From NCBI GenBank assembly GCA_030523205.1, contig JAUNJD010000004.1:1-41232 (forward strand): a stretch of 41,232 nt of DNA, given 5' to 3'. This document shows, piece by piece, positions 23,874-31,487 of this stretch. The first letter of the stretch is position 1; the number at the start of each line of letters is the position of its first letter. The notes below the pieces were generated by a model that worked only from the letters and a program-made list of their open reading frames with translations, was not told the DNA's origin and did not search any database. The position numbers and the translations under genes are program-made. The stretch is from Bacteroides sp. GTDB lineage: Bacteria; Bacteroidota; Bacteroidia; Bacteroidales; Bacteroidaceae.

Positions 23874-24422
23874 ATGAACTACATTCAGACAGAAATTGAC
23901 GGTGTATGGGTGATTGAACCGAAGGTGTTCAACGATGCCCGTGGGTATTTCATGGAAGCTTTCAAGGAAGCAGAATTTAAGGCAAATGTTGGTGATGTCC
24001 ACTTTGTGCAGGACAATGAATCGAAATCTTCTTTTGGCGTGTTGCGTGGACTGCATTATCAGAAAGGGGAATTCAGTCAGGCCAAATTGGTGCGTGTCAT
24101 CAAGGGAAAAGTGCTGGACGTAGCAGTCGATTTGCGTCAATCATCTCTTACTTTCGGAAAATATGTAAGTGTGGAACTGAGCGAGGACAACAAACGTCAA
24201 TTCTTCATTCCGCGCGGCTTTGCCCACGGTTTCTTGGTACTGAGCGAAGAAGCAATCTTTACCTACAAGGTAGATAACGTATATGCTCCTCAGGCCGAAG
24301 CCTCTATCCGTTACAACGACGAAACTATCGGTATCGACTGGCCTGTGGCTGGCGAACAGCTTCTGTTGTCCGAGAAAGACGGACACGCTGTTTCATTCAA
24401 GGATGCAGAATATTACGAATAA
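23874..24422 (+). CDS. rfbC: dTDP-4-dehydrorhamnose 3,5-epimerase
   Basis: Cytoplasmic cupin-fold epimerase (RmlC) acting on dTDP-4-keto-6-deoxyglucose in dTDP-L-rhamnose synthesis for surface polysaccharide. The 182-residue length is normal. Catalytic elements visible are R59 and H61 in LRGLHYQ, the acid Tyr131 in FTYKVDN, and the binding motif DARGYF (R23). Other rhamnose genes (rfbA, rfbB, rfbD) are not in the window. ugd follows after 6 bp and a DUF4738 lipoprotein after that, suggesting a three-gene operon for sugar nucleotides. Confidence 0.95.
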   Translation: MNYIQTEIDGVWVIEPKVFNDARGYFMEAFKEAEFKANVGDVHFVQDNESKSSFGVLRGLHYQKGEFSQAKLVRVIKGKVLDVAVDLRQSSLTFGKYVSVELSEDNKRQFFIPRGFAHGFLVLSEEAIFTYKVDNVYAPQAEASIRYNDETIGIDWPVAGEQLLLSEKDGHAVSFKDAEYYE

Positions 24423-24428
24423 TCCCCG

Positions 24429-25742
24429 ATGAAAGTTGCTATTGTCGGAACAGGATATGTCGGTCTGGTGACCGGCACCTGCTTTGCTGAAATTGGTGTC
24501 AACGTGATATGCGTAGATACCAATAAGGAAAAGATTGATGCGCTGCAGAAGGGGATCATACCTATCTATGAAAATGGCTTGGAAGATATGGTCAACCGCA
24601 ATGTTAAGGCAGGGCGTTTGAGTTTTACCACTTCTTTGGAAAGCTGTTTGAACGAAGTCGAGGTCGTGTTCAGTGCTGTGGGCACTCCGCCCGACGAAGA
24701 TGGAAGTGCCGACCTCAGCTATGTGCTCGCTGTTGCCCGCACCATCGGTCAGCACATGAATAAGTATGTGTTGGTGGTTACGAAGAGCACTGTTCCGGTA
24801 GGTACGGCACGTAAGGTACGTGCAGCCATTCAGGAAGAGCTGGACAAACGTGGCGTGAGCATAGAGTTCGACGTGGCATCCAATCCCGAATTCTTGAAGG
24901 AAGGAAATGCCATCAGCGACTTTATGAGCCCCGACCGTGTAGTGGTAGGAGTAGAATCGGAGCGTGCCAAGTCTCTTATGAGTAAACTCTACAAACCGTT
25001 CTTGCTGAACAACTTCCGCGTGATTTTCATGGACATACCTTCGGCCGAGATGACTAAATATGCGGCCAACTCCATGCTGGCTACCCGCATCAGCTTCATG
25101 AACGACATCGCCAACCTTTGCGAATTGGTAGGCGCAGACGTGAATATGGTACGTAGCGGCATCGGGTCTGATACACGTATTGGCCGTAAGTTCCTGTATC
25201 CCGGCATCGGCTACGGTGGCTCCTGCTTCCCCAAGGATGTGAAAGCCCTGATAAAGACAGCCGAGCAGAACGGTTATCAGATGAAGGTTCTTTCTGCCGT
25301 AGAGGAGGTCAACGAACGTCAGAAAAGCATATTGTTCGAGAAGTTGCAGAAATACTTCGGAAACGATTTGGAAGGAAAGACCATCGCCCTGTGGGGATTG
25401 GCTTTCAAGCCAGAGACAGATGATATGCGCGAGGCTCCTGCCTTGATTCTGATAGATTGTCTCTTGGCTGCCGGTTGCAAGGTACGTGCGTACGACCCGG
25501 CTGCCATGAATGAATGCCGCCGTCGGATAGGTGACAGCATTTACTATGCTACCGATATGTATGATGCCGTGTTGGATGCTGATGCACTGATGCTGGTGAC
25601 AGAGTGGAAAGAATTCCGGTTGCCTTCGTGGGCAGTCATCAAGAAGACAATGATGCAGCCCGTCGTATTGGATGGCCGAAATATATATGAGAAAAAAGAA
25701 TTGGAAGATATGGGATTTGCCTATCACTGTATCGGACAATAA
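24429..25742 (+). CDS. ugd: UDP-glucose 6-dehydrogenase
   Basis: NAD-dependent enzyme oxidising UDP-glucose to UDP-glucuronate, a precursor for capsule and other envelope glycans. The 437 residues comprise an N-terminal Rossmann motif GTGYVGLVTG (7-16), the central dimerisation helix and a second Rossmann-like C-terminal domain. The catalytic Cys266 lies in GIGYGGSCFPKD. It follows rfbC by 6 bp. A related UDP-sugar dehydrogenase (for example UDP-ManNAc) is possible, but the motif pattern favours UDP-glucose. Confidence 0.94.
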   Translation: MKVAIVGTGYVGLVTGTCFAEIGVNVICVDTNKEKIDALQKGIIPIYENGLEDMVNRNVKAGRLSFTTSLESCLNEVEVVFSAVGTPPDEDGSADLSYVLAVARTIGQHMNKYVLVVTKSTVPVGTARKVRAAIQEELDKRGVSIEFDVASNPEFLKEGNAISDFMSPDRVVVGVESERAKSLMSKLYKPFLLNNFRVIFMDIPSAEMTKYAANSMLATRISFMNDIANLCELVGADVNMVRSGIGSDTRIGRKFLYPGIGYGGSCFPKDVKALIKTAEQNGYQMKVLSAVEEVNERQKSILFEKLQKYFGNDLEGKTIALWGLAFKPETDDMREAPALILIDCLLAAGCKVRAYDPAAMNECRRRIGDSIYYATDMYDAVLDADALMLVTEWKEFRLPSWAVIKKTMMQPVVLDGRNIYEKKELEDMGFAYHCIGQ

Positions 25743-25756
25743 AAACAGAATAGAAG

Positions 25757-26569
25757 ATGGAAGACATGAGAAGAGCTATTTTATGGATATGCTTTGCCCT
25801 GTTGCTGACGGCATGTGGTGGCGGAAAGGAGGTTCAGAAGCAAGAAGAAGACCTGACTGCCAAGGAAATGCTGCAAGGCATTTGGCTGGATGACAATACG
25901 GATATGCCGTTGATGCGGATTGAGGGGGATACGATATACTACGTGGACCCTCAGAATGCACCGGCGGCATTCAAGATTGTACACGATACAATCTACATCT
26001 ACGGCAATACGCCGACTGCATACAAGATAGATGCTCAGACGGAATATAGTTTCCGGTTTCACTCTTTGGTGGATGACATCATTTGTATGCATAAGTCGGA
26101 GAACCCGGAGGATGAGCTTTCCTTCACGTCCAGCCACGAGGTGGAGGTTATCCCCACAATCTCTGAGGTGATAGAGAAAGACAGTGTCGTGATGTATAAG
26201 GGTACGCGCTACCGTGGATACGTCTATATCAATCCGTCTCAGATGAAGGTCATCAAGACTTCCTATTCGGAGGAGGGCATGAGTGTGGATAATGTATATT
26301 ACGACAATGTGATTCACATTTGTGTCTACGAAGGCAAGCGTCAGCTCTATGGGAAAGATATAACCAAGAAGGAGTTTGCCGATGTTGTTGAGGAAGAATG
26401 GTTGCGTCAAGTCATTCTTTCGGACATGGACTTTATGGGCGTAAAGGAAGATGGGTATCACTATCAGGCCGTCTTACGTGTCCCTGAGAGTTCGGTGTAC
26501 AATCTGATAAATATTGTCATCAGTTTTGATGGTGAGATGAAGATAAACAAAGCGGATATGTCCGAATAG
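25757..26569 (+). CDS. DUF4738-family lipoprotein
   Basis: Lipoprotein of 270 residues. The signal peptide MEDMRRAILWICFALLLTAC ends with the lipidated Cys20 (lipobox LTAC); the following GGGKEVQKQEED has no clear surface-export tag. A downstream ATG (25766, Met4) would give an equally good signal. The mature part, about residues 40-270, matches the Bacteroidetes DUF4738 pattern, a beta-rich domain of unknown function, with a repeated design of strand pairs (for example YYVDPQNAPAAFKIVHDTIY). It begins 14 bp after ugd, so it is probably the third gene of rfbC-ugd, but functional linkage is not established. Confidence 0.82.
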   Translation: MEDMRRAILWICFALLLTACGGGKEVQKQEEDLTAKEMLQGIWLDDNTDMPLMRIEGDTIYYVDPQNAPAAFKIVHDTIYIYGNTPTAYKIDAQTEYSFRFHSLVDDIICMHKSENPEDELSFTSSHEVEVIPTISEVIEKDSVVMYKGTRYRGYVYINPSQMKVIKTSYSEEGMSVDNVYYDNVIHICVYEGKRQLYGKDITKKEFADVVEEEWLRQVILSDMDFMGVKEDGYHYQAVLRVPESSVYNLINIVISFDGEMKINKADMSE

Positions 26570-26598
26570 ATTCTATTTCAGGGCATATCCGCTTTTTT
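26551..26598 (+). terminator. Terminator of the rfbC-ugd-lipoprotein operon
   Basis: A 13-bp stem AGCGGATATGTCC / GGGCATATCCGCT (one G-T pair) and a T run at 26593-26598. The left arm lies inside the last codons of the lipoprotein gene. Confidence 0.85.
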
Positions 26599-26634
26599 AT
26601 ACTGTTTCCGTCACAGAAAAAGAAACATTCTTGC

Positions 26635-27897
26635 TTAGGAATGTTTCCCGTTGTTTCGATTTCTACCTTTGTTCCCGTTTCGGTTGCCGCCTCCGCCGTT
26701 CCTATGTCCGCCACGTCCGTTTCTCTTCTTTCCTTCGCTGGTGCGCGGACGGTATTCGGGTGCTTCTCCTAGTTCTTCGGGAACGGCTATTTTATAAATA
26801 TCTTTTTCAAGGAAATTCTCGATGTTCTTGAAGTTGGTTTGCTCCTTTTCGCTGACGAACGTGATGGCTACACCGTCGTTGTTGGCACGTGCCGTACGTC
26901 CGATGCGGTGTACATAGTCCTCGTTGTCGTGCGGAACGTCATAGTTGATAACCAAGCGGATGTCGTCAATGTCTATACCGCGAGCCACAATGTCCGTAGC
27001 CACTAGGATATTGATTCTTCCTGCTTTGAACTCATACATCACTTCTTCGCGTTGGGCTTGCTCCAGATCCGAATGCATCTCGCCCACATTCAGTTTCATC
27101 TGCTTCAGCGACTTGGTCACTTCCTTTACCTTCAGCTTGGACGAGGCGAAGATGATGACGCGCTCCGGTGTCTGCTCAGCAAAGAGGCTACGGATGATGC
27201 CTAGTTTCTGATTCTCGTAGCAGACGTAAGCAGCTTGTACGATTTTATCCGCAGGTTTGGATACGGCAAGTTTCACTTCCGCCGGATCATTGAGAATAGA
27301 TTTGGCAAGCTGCTGTATCTTGGCGGGCATGGTAGCCGAGAACATGATGGTCTGACGTTCCTTGGGCAGATACTTGGCTATCTGCATGATGTCATCGTGA
27401 AATCCCATATCCAGCATACGGTCGGCTTCGTCGAGGATGAAATAAGATACGCGCGACAGGTCCACATAGCCCAGACTGAGGTGAGCAATCAATCGTCCGG
27501 GAGTGGCAATCACAACGTCTGCTCCCAGCGTCAGTCCTTTTTTCTGCTGTTCGAAAAGTATTCCATCATTACCACCATATACGGCCACGCTGGATACCGG
27601 CATGAAGTATGAAAAACCTTCCATCTGCTGGTCAATCTGCTGAGCCAATTCTCGTGTGGGGGCCATGATGACACAGTTGATGGCATCTTCGGGATACCCT
27701 CCTTCAGACAATTGGTTCAGGATGGGGAGAAGATAGGCGGCAGTCTTGCCCGTGCCGGTCTGTGCTACGGCTATCAGATCTCTTCCCTCCAGTATGACGG
27801 GAATTGATTTTTCTTGTATGGGAGTACATTCTTCAAAGCGCATGGCATCCAGTGCGTCAAGCACTTGGTCGTTGAGTGGTAGTTCTGAAAACTTCAT
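26635..27897 (-). CDS. DEAD-box ATP-dependent RNA helicase
   Basis: RNA helicase of the DEAD-box superfamily 2, 420 residues. Visible motifs: Q-motif region ECTPIQEKS, Walker A AQTGTGKT (45-52), motif Ia PTRELAQQ (80-87), DEAD at 156-159, SAT (187-189), ATDIVARGID, and HRIGRTAR. The C-terminus is a short Arg/Gly/Asn-rich tail (GRGGHRNGGGG...) typical of RhlE/CsdA-like helicases in Bacteroidetes, which could bind structured RNA. Expected roles are ribosome assembly, RNA turnover or cold adaptation; the specific one cannot be told. It is convergent with the DUF4738 operon and has a strong promoter. Confidence 0.96.
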   Translation of the reverse strand: MKFSELPLNDQVLDALDAMRFEECTPIQEKSIPVILEGRDLIAVAQTGTGKTAAYLLPILNQLSEGGYPEDAINCVIMAPTRELAQQIDQQMEGFSYFMPVSSVAVYGGNDGILFEQQKKGLTLGADVVIATPGRLIAHLSLGYVDLSRVSYFILDEADRMLDMGFHDDIMQIAKYLPKERQTIMFSATMPAKIQQLAKSILNDPAEVKLAVSKPADKIVQAAYVCYENQKLGIIRSLFAEQTPERVIIFASSKLKVKEVTKSLKQMKLNVGEMHSDLEQAQREEVMYEFKAGRINILVATDIVARGIDIDDIRLVINYDVPHDNEDYVHRIGRTARANNDGVAITFVSEKEQTNFKNIENFLEKDIYKIAVPEELGEAPEYRPRTSEGKKRNGRGGHRNGGGGNRNGNKGRNRNNGKHS

Positions 27898-27925
27898 CTT
27901 TCTATATCTCTATATTATCATCGCA

Positions 27926-27957
27926 CAAAGATAGGTATTTCTATGCTTATGACCAAA
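27926..27957 (-). promoter_or_regulatory. Promoter of the DEAD-box helicase gene
   Basis: The minus strand reads TTTG, 20 bp, TATCTTTG, a full consensus match, 29 bp before the ATG. It lies downstream of the serB stop. Confidence 0.65.
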
Positions 27958-27983
27958 AAATAAGCATAAAGGCTGGTATATCC

Positions 27984-29219
27984 TTACTTTTTGGGCAGGT
28001 CTATGTATGAGTCCTTGAAGCCTAGGAAATAAAGAACGCCGTCCAGACCAATGGTATTGATGGATTGCTTAGCATTTGCTACAACCTTAGGCTTGGCATG
28101 GAAGGCGATACCCAGACCGGCAACGCCCAGCATCGGCAAGTCGTTGGCTCCGTCGCCCACAGCGATGGTTTGTGCGATGTCCACCTTTTCCACCTGCGCT
28201 ATCAGGCGCAACAGTTCGGCTTTTCTTTTTCCATCTACTACATCGCCCAGATAACGTCCCGTCAGTTTACCGTCTACTATCTCAAGTTCGTTGGCATATA
28301 CATAGTCTATCCCGTATTTCTTCTGCAAGTGCTGTCCGAAGTATGTGAAGCCTCCGGAGAGGATGGCAATTTTGTATCCATACTTCTTCAGTACAAACAT
28401 CAAGCGATCTACCCCCTCGGTAATAGGCAGGTTTTCGGCAATCTCTTGCATGACAGACTCATCCAATCCTTTCAGCAGGGCCACCCGCTCGCGGAAGCTT
28501 TCGGTAAAATCTATTTCTCCGCGCATGGCACGCTCGGTGATAGCTTTTACTTCGTTGCCCACGCCGGCCCGCATGGCTAGTTCGTCAATCACCTCGGTTT
28601 CTATCAGTGTAGAATCCATATCGAAGCAAATCAGGCGGCGCATACGGCGATACATATTGTCTTGTTGGAAGGAAAAGTCCATTTCCAGTTCGCTGCCCAG
28701 CTTCATCAGTTGTCCTTGCATGGCAACAATGTCCTTGGGCGTGCCTCGTACCGAAAACTCAATGCATGCACGGGTGCGTGCTTCGCATTCATTCAAGGGG
28801 ATACGTCCGGTCAGACGCTTGATGGCATCAATGTTCAGTCCTTGTTCTGCCAGCACGCGAGTTGCGGCCGAAATCTGTAAGGCAGATAGTTTGCGTCCCA
28901 ATACAGTCAGGATGTATCTGTTTTTTCCCTGCATACTTACCCAGTCTTCGTATTCCTTTACCGAGATGGGGTAGAAGCGGATAGTGACACCCAGTGAGGA
29001 AGCCTTGAACAGCAGTTCCTTCATGATAAAGCCCGAATGTTGCTCCTCCGTCTTGCACAGGATACCCAGTGACAGGGTGTTGTGAATATCAGCTTGTCCG
29101 ATGTCGAGAATGGCTGCGTCATATTTGGCAAGAATCTCAGTGACCGATGCCGTCAATCCGGGACGGTCATCGCCTGTAACACGAATCAGAATAAGTTCTG
29201 TACTTAATGGTTGTTGCAT
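27984..29219 (-). CDS. serB: Phosphoserine phosphatase with N-terminal ACT domains
   Basis: Final enzyme of serine biosynthesis, hydrolysing phosphoserine. The 411 residues are longer than E. coli SerB (322) because of two ACT-like domains (about 8-88 and 101-180), the probable allosteric site. The HAD phosphatase domain follows: motif I CFDMDSTLIETEVIDEL with nucleophile D200 and D202, motif II ILSGGFTYFG, and motif III/IV VGDGANDLPML. A cap helix region lies between. It is convergent with nothing and has its own promoter, with a divergent thioredoxin-like gene 344 bp upstream. Confidence 0.95.
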   Translation of the reverse strand: MQQPLSTELILIRVTGDDRPGLTASVTEILAKYDAAILDIGQADIHNTLSLGILCKTEEQHSGFIMKELLFKASSLGVTIRFYPISVKEYEDWVSMQGKNRYILTVLGRKLSALQISAATRVLAEQGLNIDAIKRLTGRIPLNECEARTRACIEFSVRGTPKDIVAMQGQLMKLGSELEMDFSFQQDNMYRRMRRLICFDMDSTLIETEVIDELAMRAGVGNEVKAITERAMRGEIDFTESFRERVALLKGLDESVMQEIAENLPITEGVDRLMFVLKKYGYKIAILSGGFTYFGQHLQKKYGIDYVYANELEIVDGKLTGRYLGDVVDGKRKAELLRLIAQVEKVDIAQTIAVGDGANDLPMLGVAGLGIAFHAKPKVVANAKQSINTIGLDGVLYFLGFKDSYIDLPKK

Positions 29220-29270
29220 AAGTTTTCTTATTTTTAGTTGTTATTCCACTTTTAAGTCGTTATTCCGTGG

Positions 29271-29278
29271 CAAAAATA
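29271..29278 (-). promoter_or_regulatory. Predicted -7 box for serB
   Basis: The minus strand reads TATTTTTG, 52 bp upstream of the serB ATG. No good -33 box. Confidence 0.4.
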
Positions 29279-29563
29279 AGGAAAAACTTCCGATTTATGC
29301 TATATAGCATAGAGTTTCATGAATATATTCGACATTTAAAAAAGATATAGATAATCTATATATGTTCAAAAAATATGTTGTAGAACATAAAATATATTCT
29401 CTTTTGCTTGATATTCAATATAAATGTTGTACCTTTGCTGCCGAATTAGAACAAACGAGTTTTGATTCAAGAGCTAACATTGTTTTACAACCGTTTTACG
29501 AACTTGTTCTTATCAATAAGTAACTCGCTGTGAATCAATAAGTATTAACTAAAATCATATTAC
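29279..29563. other. Intergenic control region between serB and the thioredoxin-like gene
   Basis: A 285-bp AT-rich spacer without a gene. It holds the plus-strand promoter at about 29408-29437 and a leader of roughly 120 nt. In the leader ATCAATAAGTA is directly repeated at 29512-29522 and 29534-29544. No recognised riboswitch or small gene. Confidence 0.55.
29408..29437 (+). promoter_or_regulatory. Promoter of the thioredoxin-like gene
   Basis: TTG core, 19 bp, TACCTTTG (29430-29437) matches the consensus and predicts a long 5' leader before the ATG at 29564. Confidence 0.55.
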
Positions 29564-30064
29564 ATGAAGTATGTAAAATGGGTTTTTGTTGTATTACTAA
29601 TTTGTTCCTTGACTTCTTTCGTAGAAAAAGACAAACCTACCGGAGGTTTGAATGTGGGTGACATAGCCCCGGATTTCAGTATCCAAACTATGTTGGCTGA
29701 GCAGCCGGAACAGGACCTTTCCGATATGAAAGGCCGTTACGTATTGCTTAGTTTCTGGGCCAGCTACGACGCACAATCCCGGATGCAAAACGCAAGTTTG
29801 AGCAATGTGCTTCGTTCGTCTGAGCTCAATCGTGTAGAAATGGTTTCTGTCTCATTCGATGAGTATCAGTCCATCTTTGAGGAAACCATTCGTAAGGACC
29901 AAATAGTTACGCCCACCTGTTTCGTGGAAACTAAAGGCGAGTCCTCCGACTTATTCAAGAAGTATCGTTTAAGCCGTGGATTTACAAACTATTTACTAGA
30001 TGATAATGGTGTAATAATTGCCAAAAACATCTCTGCATCAGAACTTTCTGCTTACTTGAATTGA
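29564..30064 (+). CDS. Thioredoxin-fold (TlpA-like) protein lacking redox cysteines
   Basis: Exported protein of 166 residues with a signal peptide or N-terminal anchor (hydrophobic about 5-19). The mature part has the TlpA/AhpC thioredoxin-like layout: GDIAPDFSIQTM (32-43), then YVLLSFWASYDAQS (59-72), and C-terminal DDNGVIIAK. The active-site CxxC of FWASWCxxC is replaced (D69 and S72), and the cis-Pro position in the RGFTNYLLD block (139-147) is Thr, not Pro. The only mature Cys is C119. A redox role is therefore unlikely; a binding or scaffolding role in the envelope is a guess. A terminator-like hairpin lies 125 bp after the stop. Confidence 0.85.
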   Translation: MKYVKWVFVVLLICSLTSFVEKDKPTGGLNVGDIAPDFSIQTMLAEQPEQDLSDMKGRYVLLSFWASYDAQSRMQNASLSNVLRSSELNRVEMVSVSFDEYQSIFEETIRKDQIVTPTCFVETKGESSDLFKKYRLSRGFTNYLLDDNGVIIAKNISASELSAYLN

Positions 30065-30122
30065 ACCTGTACTGCAAGTTGCGTAAGAGTTTAAAGAACC
30101 TGTAAGACGAAAGTGTGGGTAA

Positions 30123-30340
30123 GTCCTTCCAAAAGCTGTAATGGCTGCTGAAGGACGAAGCTAAAAGAGGAAAATGAATACAACAAAAAAGCCCCTCCTG
30201 CTTGTAGCAATACGAGCGGGAGGGGCTTCTATTTTTATATACGTTACGGCTGGGAATGCAGTAAGTATTGCGTAGTCTTTCTGCGAAAAGATTTCAGTCC
30301 TTCCCCGGCATTACGTCAGTCCTTCAAGGGAAGGACTGAC
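30123..30340. repeat. GTCCTTC / GAAGGAC repeat family with two hairpins
   Basis: In this gene-free segment the 7-mer GTCCTTC occurs at 30123, 30297 and 30319, and its complement GAAGGAC at 30150 and 30330. Two hairpins are possible: 30123-30129 with 30150-30156, and an 11-bp perfect one, 30315-30325 with 30330-30340 (GTCAGTCCTTC, 4-nt loop). The CAGTCCTTC copy at 30295 can compete for the right arm of the second. No coding potential seen. Confidence 0.7.
30185..30237. terminator. Bidirectional terminator between the thioredoxin-like and lptG-like genes
   Basis: A long stem AAGCCCCTCC...GGAGGGGCTT (30189-30228, with an inner GCT/AGC extension) is flanked by A6 on the left and a T-rich run on the right, so it can end transcription of both convergent genes. 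Confidence 0.85.
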
Positions 30341-30350
30341 TTGCGAAGCA

Positions 30351-31487
30351 TTATTTCGGTGCTTTCTTATATAGGTAGAATGCGATGAAGGCGTAAAGTA
30401 CGTTGGGTATCCATACCGCAATCACCGGAGGCACATTTCCGTTGACGGCAAAGGTGGAAGCGATGGTCTGGAACAGAATATAGGAGAAACTCAGTCCCAA
30501 TCCGATACCCAGGTGCAATCCCATTCCTCCTTTCGTCTTTCGGGAAGAAAGCGACACACCTATCAGTGTCAGAATGAAGGAAGCGAAGGACATGGCAATT
30601 CGTTTGTGATACTCTATCTCAAACTCCTTGATGTTGGCAAACCCTCGTTGTCGTTGTCGGTCAATGTATTCGCTCAGCTGGGGGCTGGTTAGCATCTCCT
30701 GTTGGTTCTTCATAATGAGGAAGTCGGCCGGTTCCATGAATAGGGTGCTGTCTATGCGGTCTCCCTTGCTGATGCTTTCCTTCATGCCTTCCATCTGACG
30801 AATCATGTAATCCTTGATGATCCATCGGTGTACAGCCGTTGTGTCATAGGTGGCGGAACGGGCAGTCAGGTGCGAAACCAACTGCTTATCCTTGAATTTA
30901 TCCAGCGAGAAGCGGTAGCCCGTTTTGGAACGGTCGTCATAACGGTCGATGTAAGCTATTACGCCTGAATCGACCTCCAACTGTATGTTCCGGGCCGTAT
31001 TGCTCTTGCGTGGCTTATAGTATTTATCCTCAAAATTAATGCGGGTTACACTGCCTTTGGGTATCACATACGCACCCAGACAGAAAGTCACTACGGCAAT
31101 GATAGCAGCCGACACCATATAGGGCCGAAGCATCCGCTTGAAGCTCATGCCGGTAGAGAACATGGCTATGATTTCAGAGTTTTCCGCCAGCTTGGAGGTA
31201 AAGAATATGACGGCAATGAAGACGAAAAGCGGACTGAACAGATTGGCAAAGTAGGGGATGAAGTTCAGATAATAGTCGAAAACGATGGCCTTCCACGGCG
31301 CTTCGTGCGACATGAAACGGTCCATCTTCTCGTTAAAGTCGAAAACTACCGCGATGGAAATAATCAAGGCGATGGCAAAGACGTACGTCCCCAAGAACTT
31401 CTTGATGATGTAGTAGTCCAACCGCTTCAGGTACTTGCCGCTCGGCAGTTTGATGCTTTTCAATATCTTCCAGTCTATCTTTCTCAT
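30351..31487 (-). CDS. LptF/LptG-family permease (YjgP/YjgQ)
   Basis: Inner-membrane permease component of the lipopolysaccharide transport machine, 378 residues from the ATG at 31487. Membrane segments lie near the N-terminus (IIKKFLGTYVFAIALIISI and following) and the C-terminus, with a periplasmic domain between, as in LptF/LptG (six helices). The frame remains open 39 bp further upstream into tgt, but the ATG at 31487 overlaps the tgt stop as ATGA and gives the family N-terminus. LptG versus LptF cannot be told from this sequence alone; the partner gene and LptB are not in the window. Third gene of the lon-tgt group. Confidence 0.9.
   Translation of the reverse strand: MRKIDWKILKSIKLPSGKYLKRLDYYIIKKFLGTYVFAIALIISIAVVFDFNEKMDRFMSHEAPWKAIVFDYYLNFIPYFANLFSPLFVFIAVIFFTSKLAENSEIIAMFSTGMSFKRMLRPYMVSAAIIAVVTFCLGAYVIPKGSVTRINFEDKYYKPRKSNTARNIQLEVDSGVIAYIDRYDDRSKTGYRFSLDKFKDKQLVSHLTARSATYDTTAVHRWIIKDYMIRQMEGMKESISKGDRIDSTLFMEPADFLIMKNQQEMLTSPQLSEYIDRQRQRGFANIKEFEIEYHKRIAMSFASFILTLIGVSLSSRKTKGGMGLHLGIGLGLSFSYILFQTIASTFAVNGNVPPVIAVWIPNVLYAFIAFYLYKKAPK

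Noticed and set aside
24393..25739. A 448-codon open frame on the minus strand opposite ugd
   Set aside because: Full-length antisense shadow of a conserved gene; no recognisable motifs and no promoter or start context.
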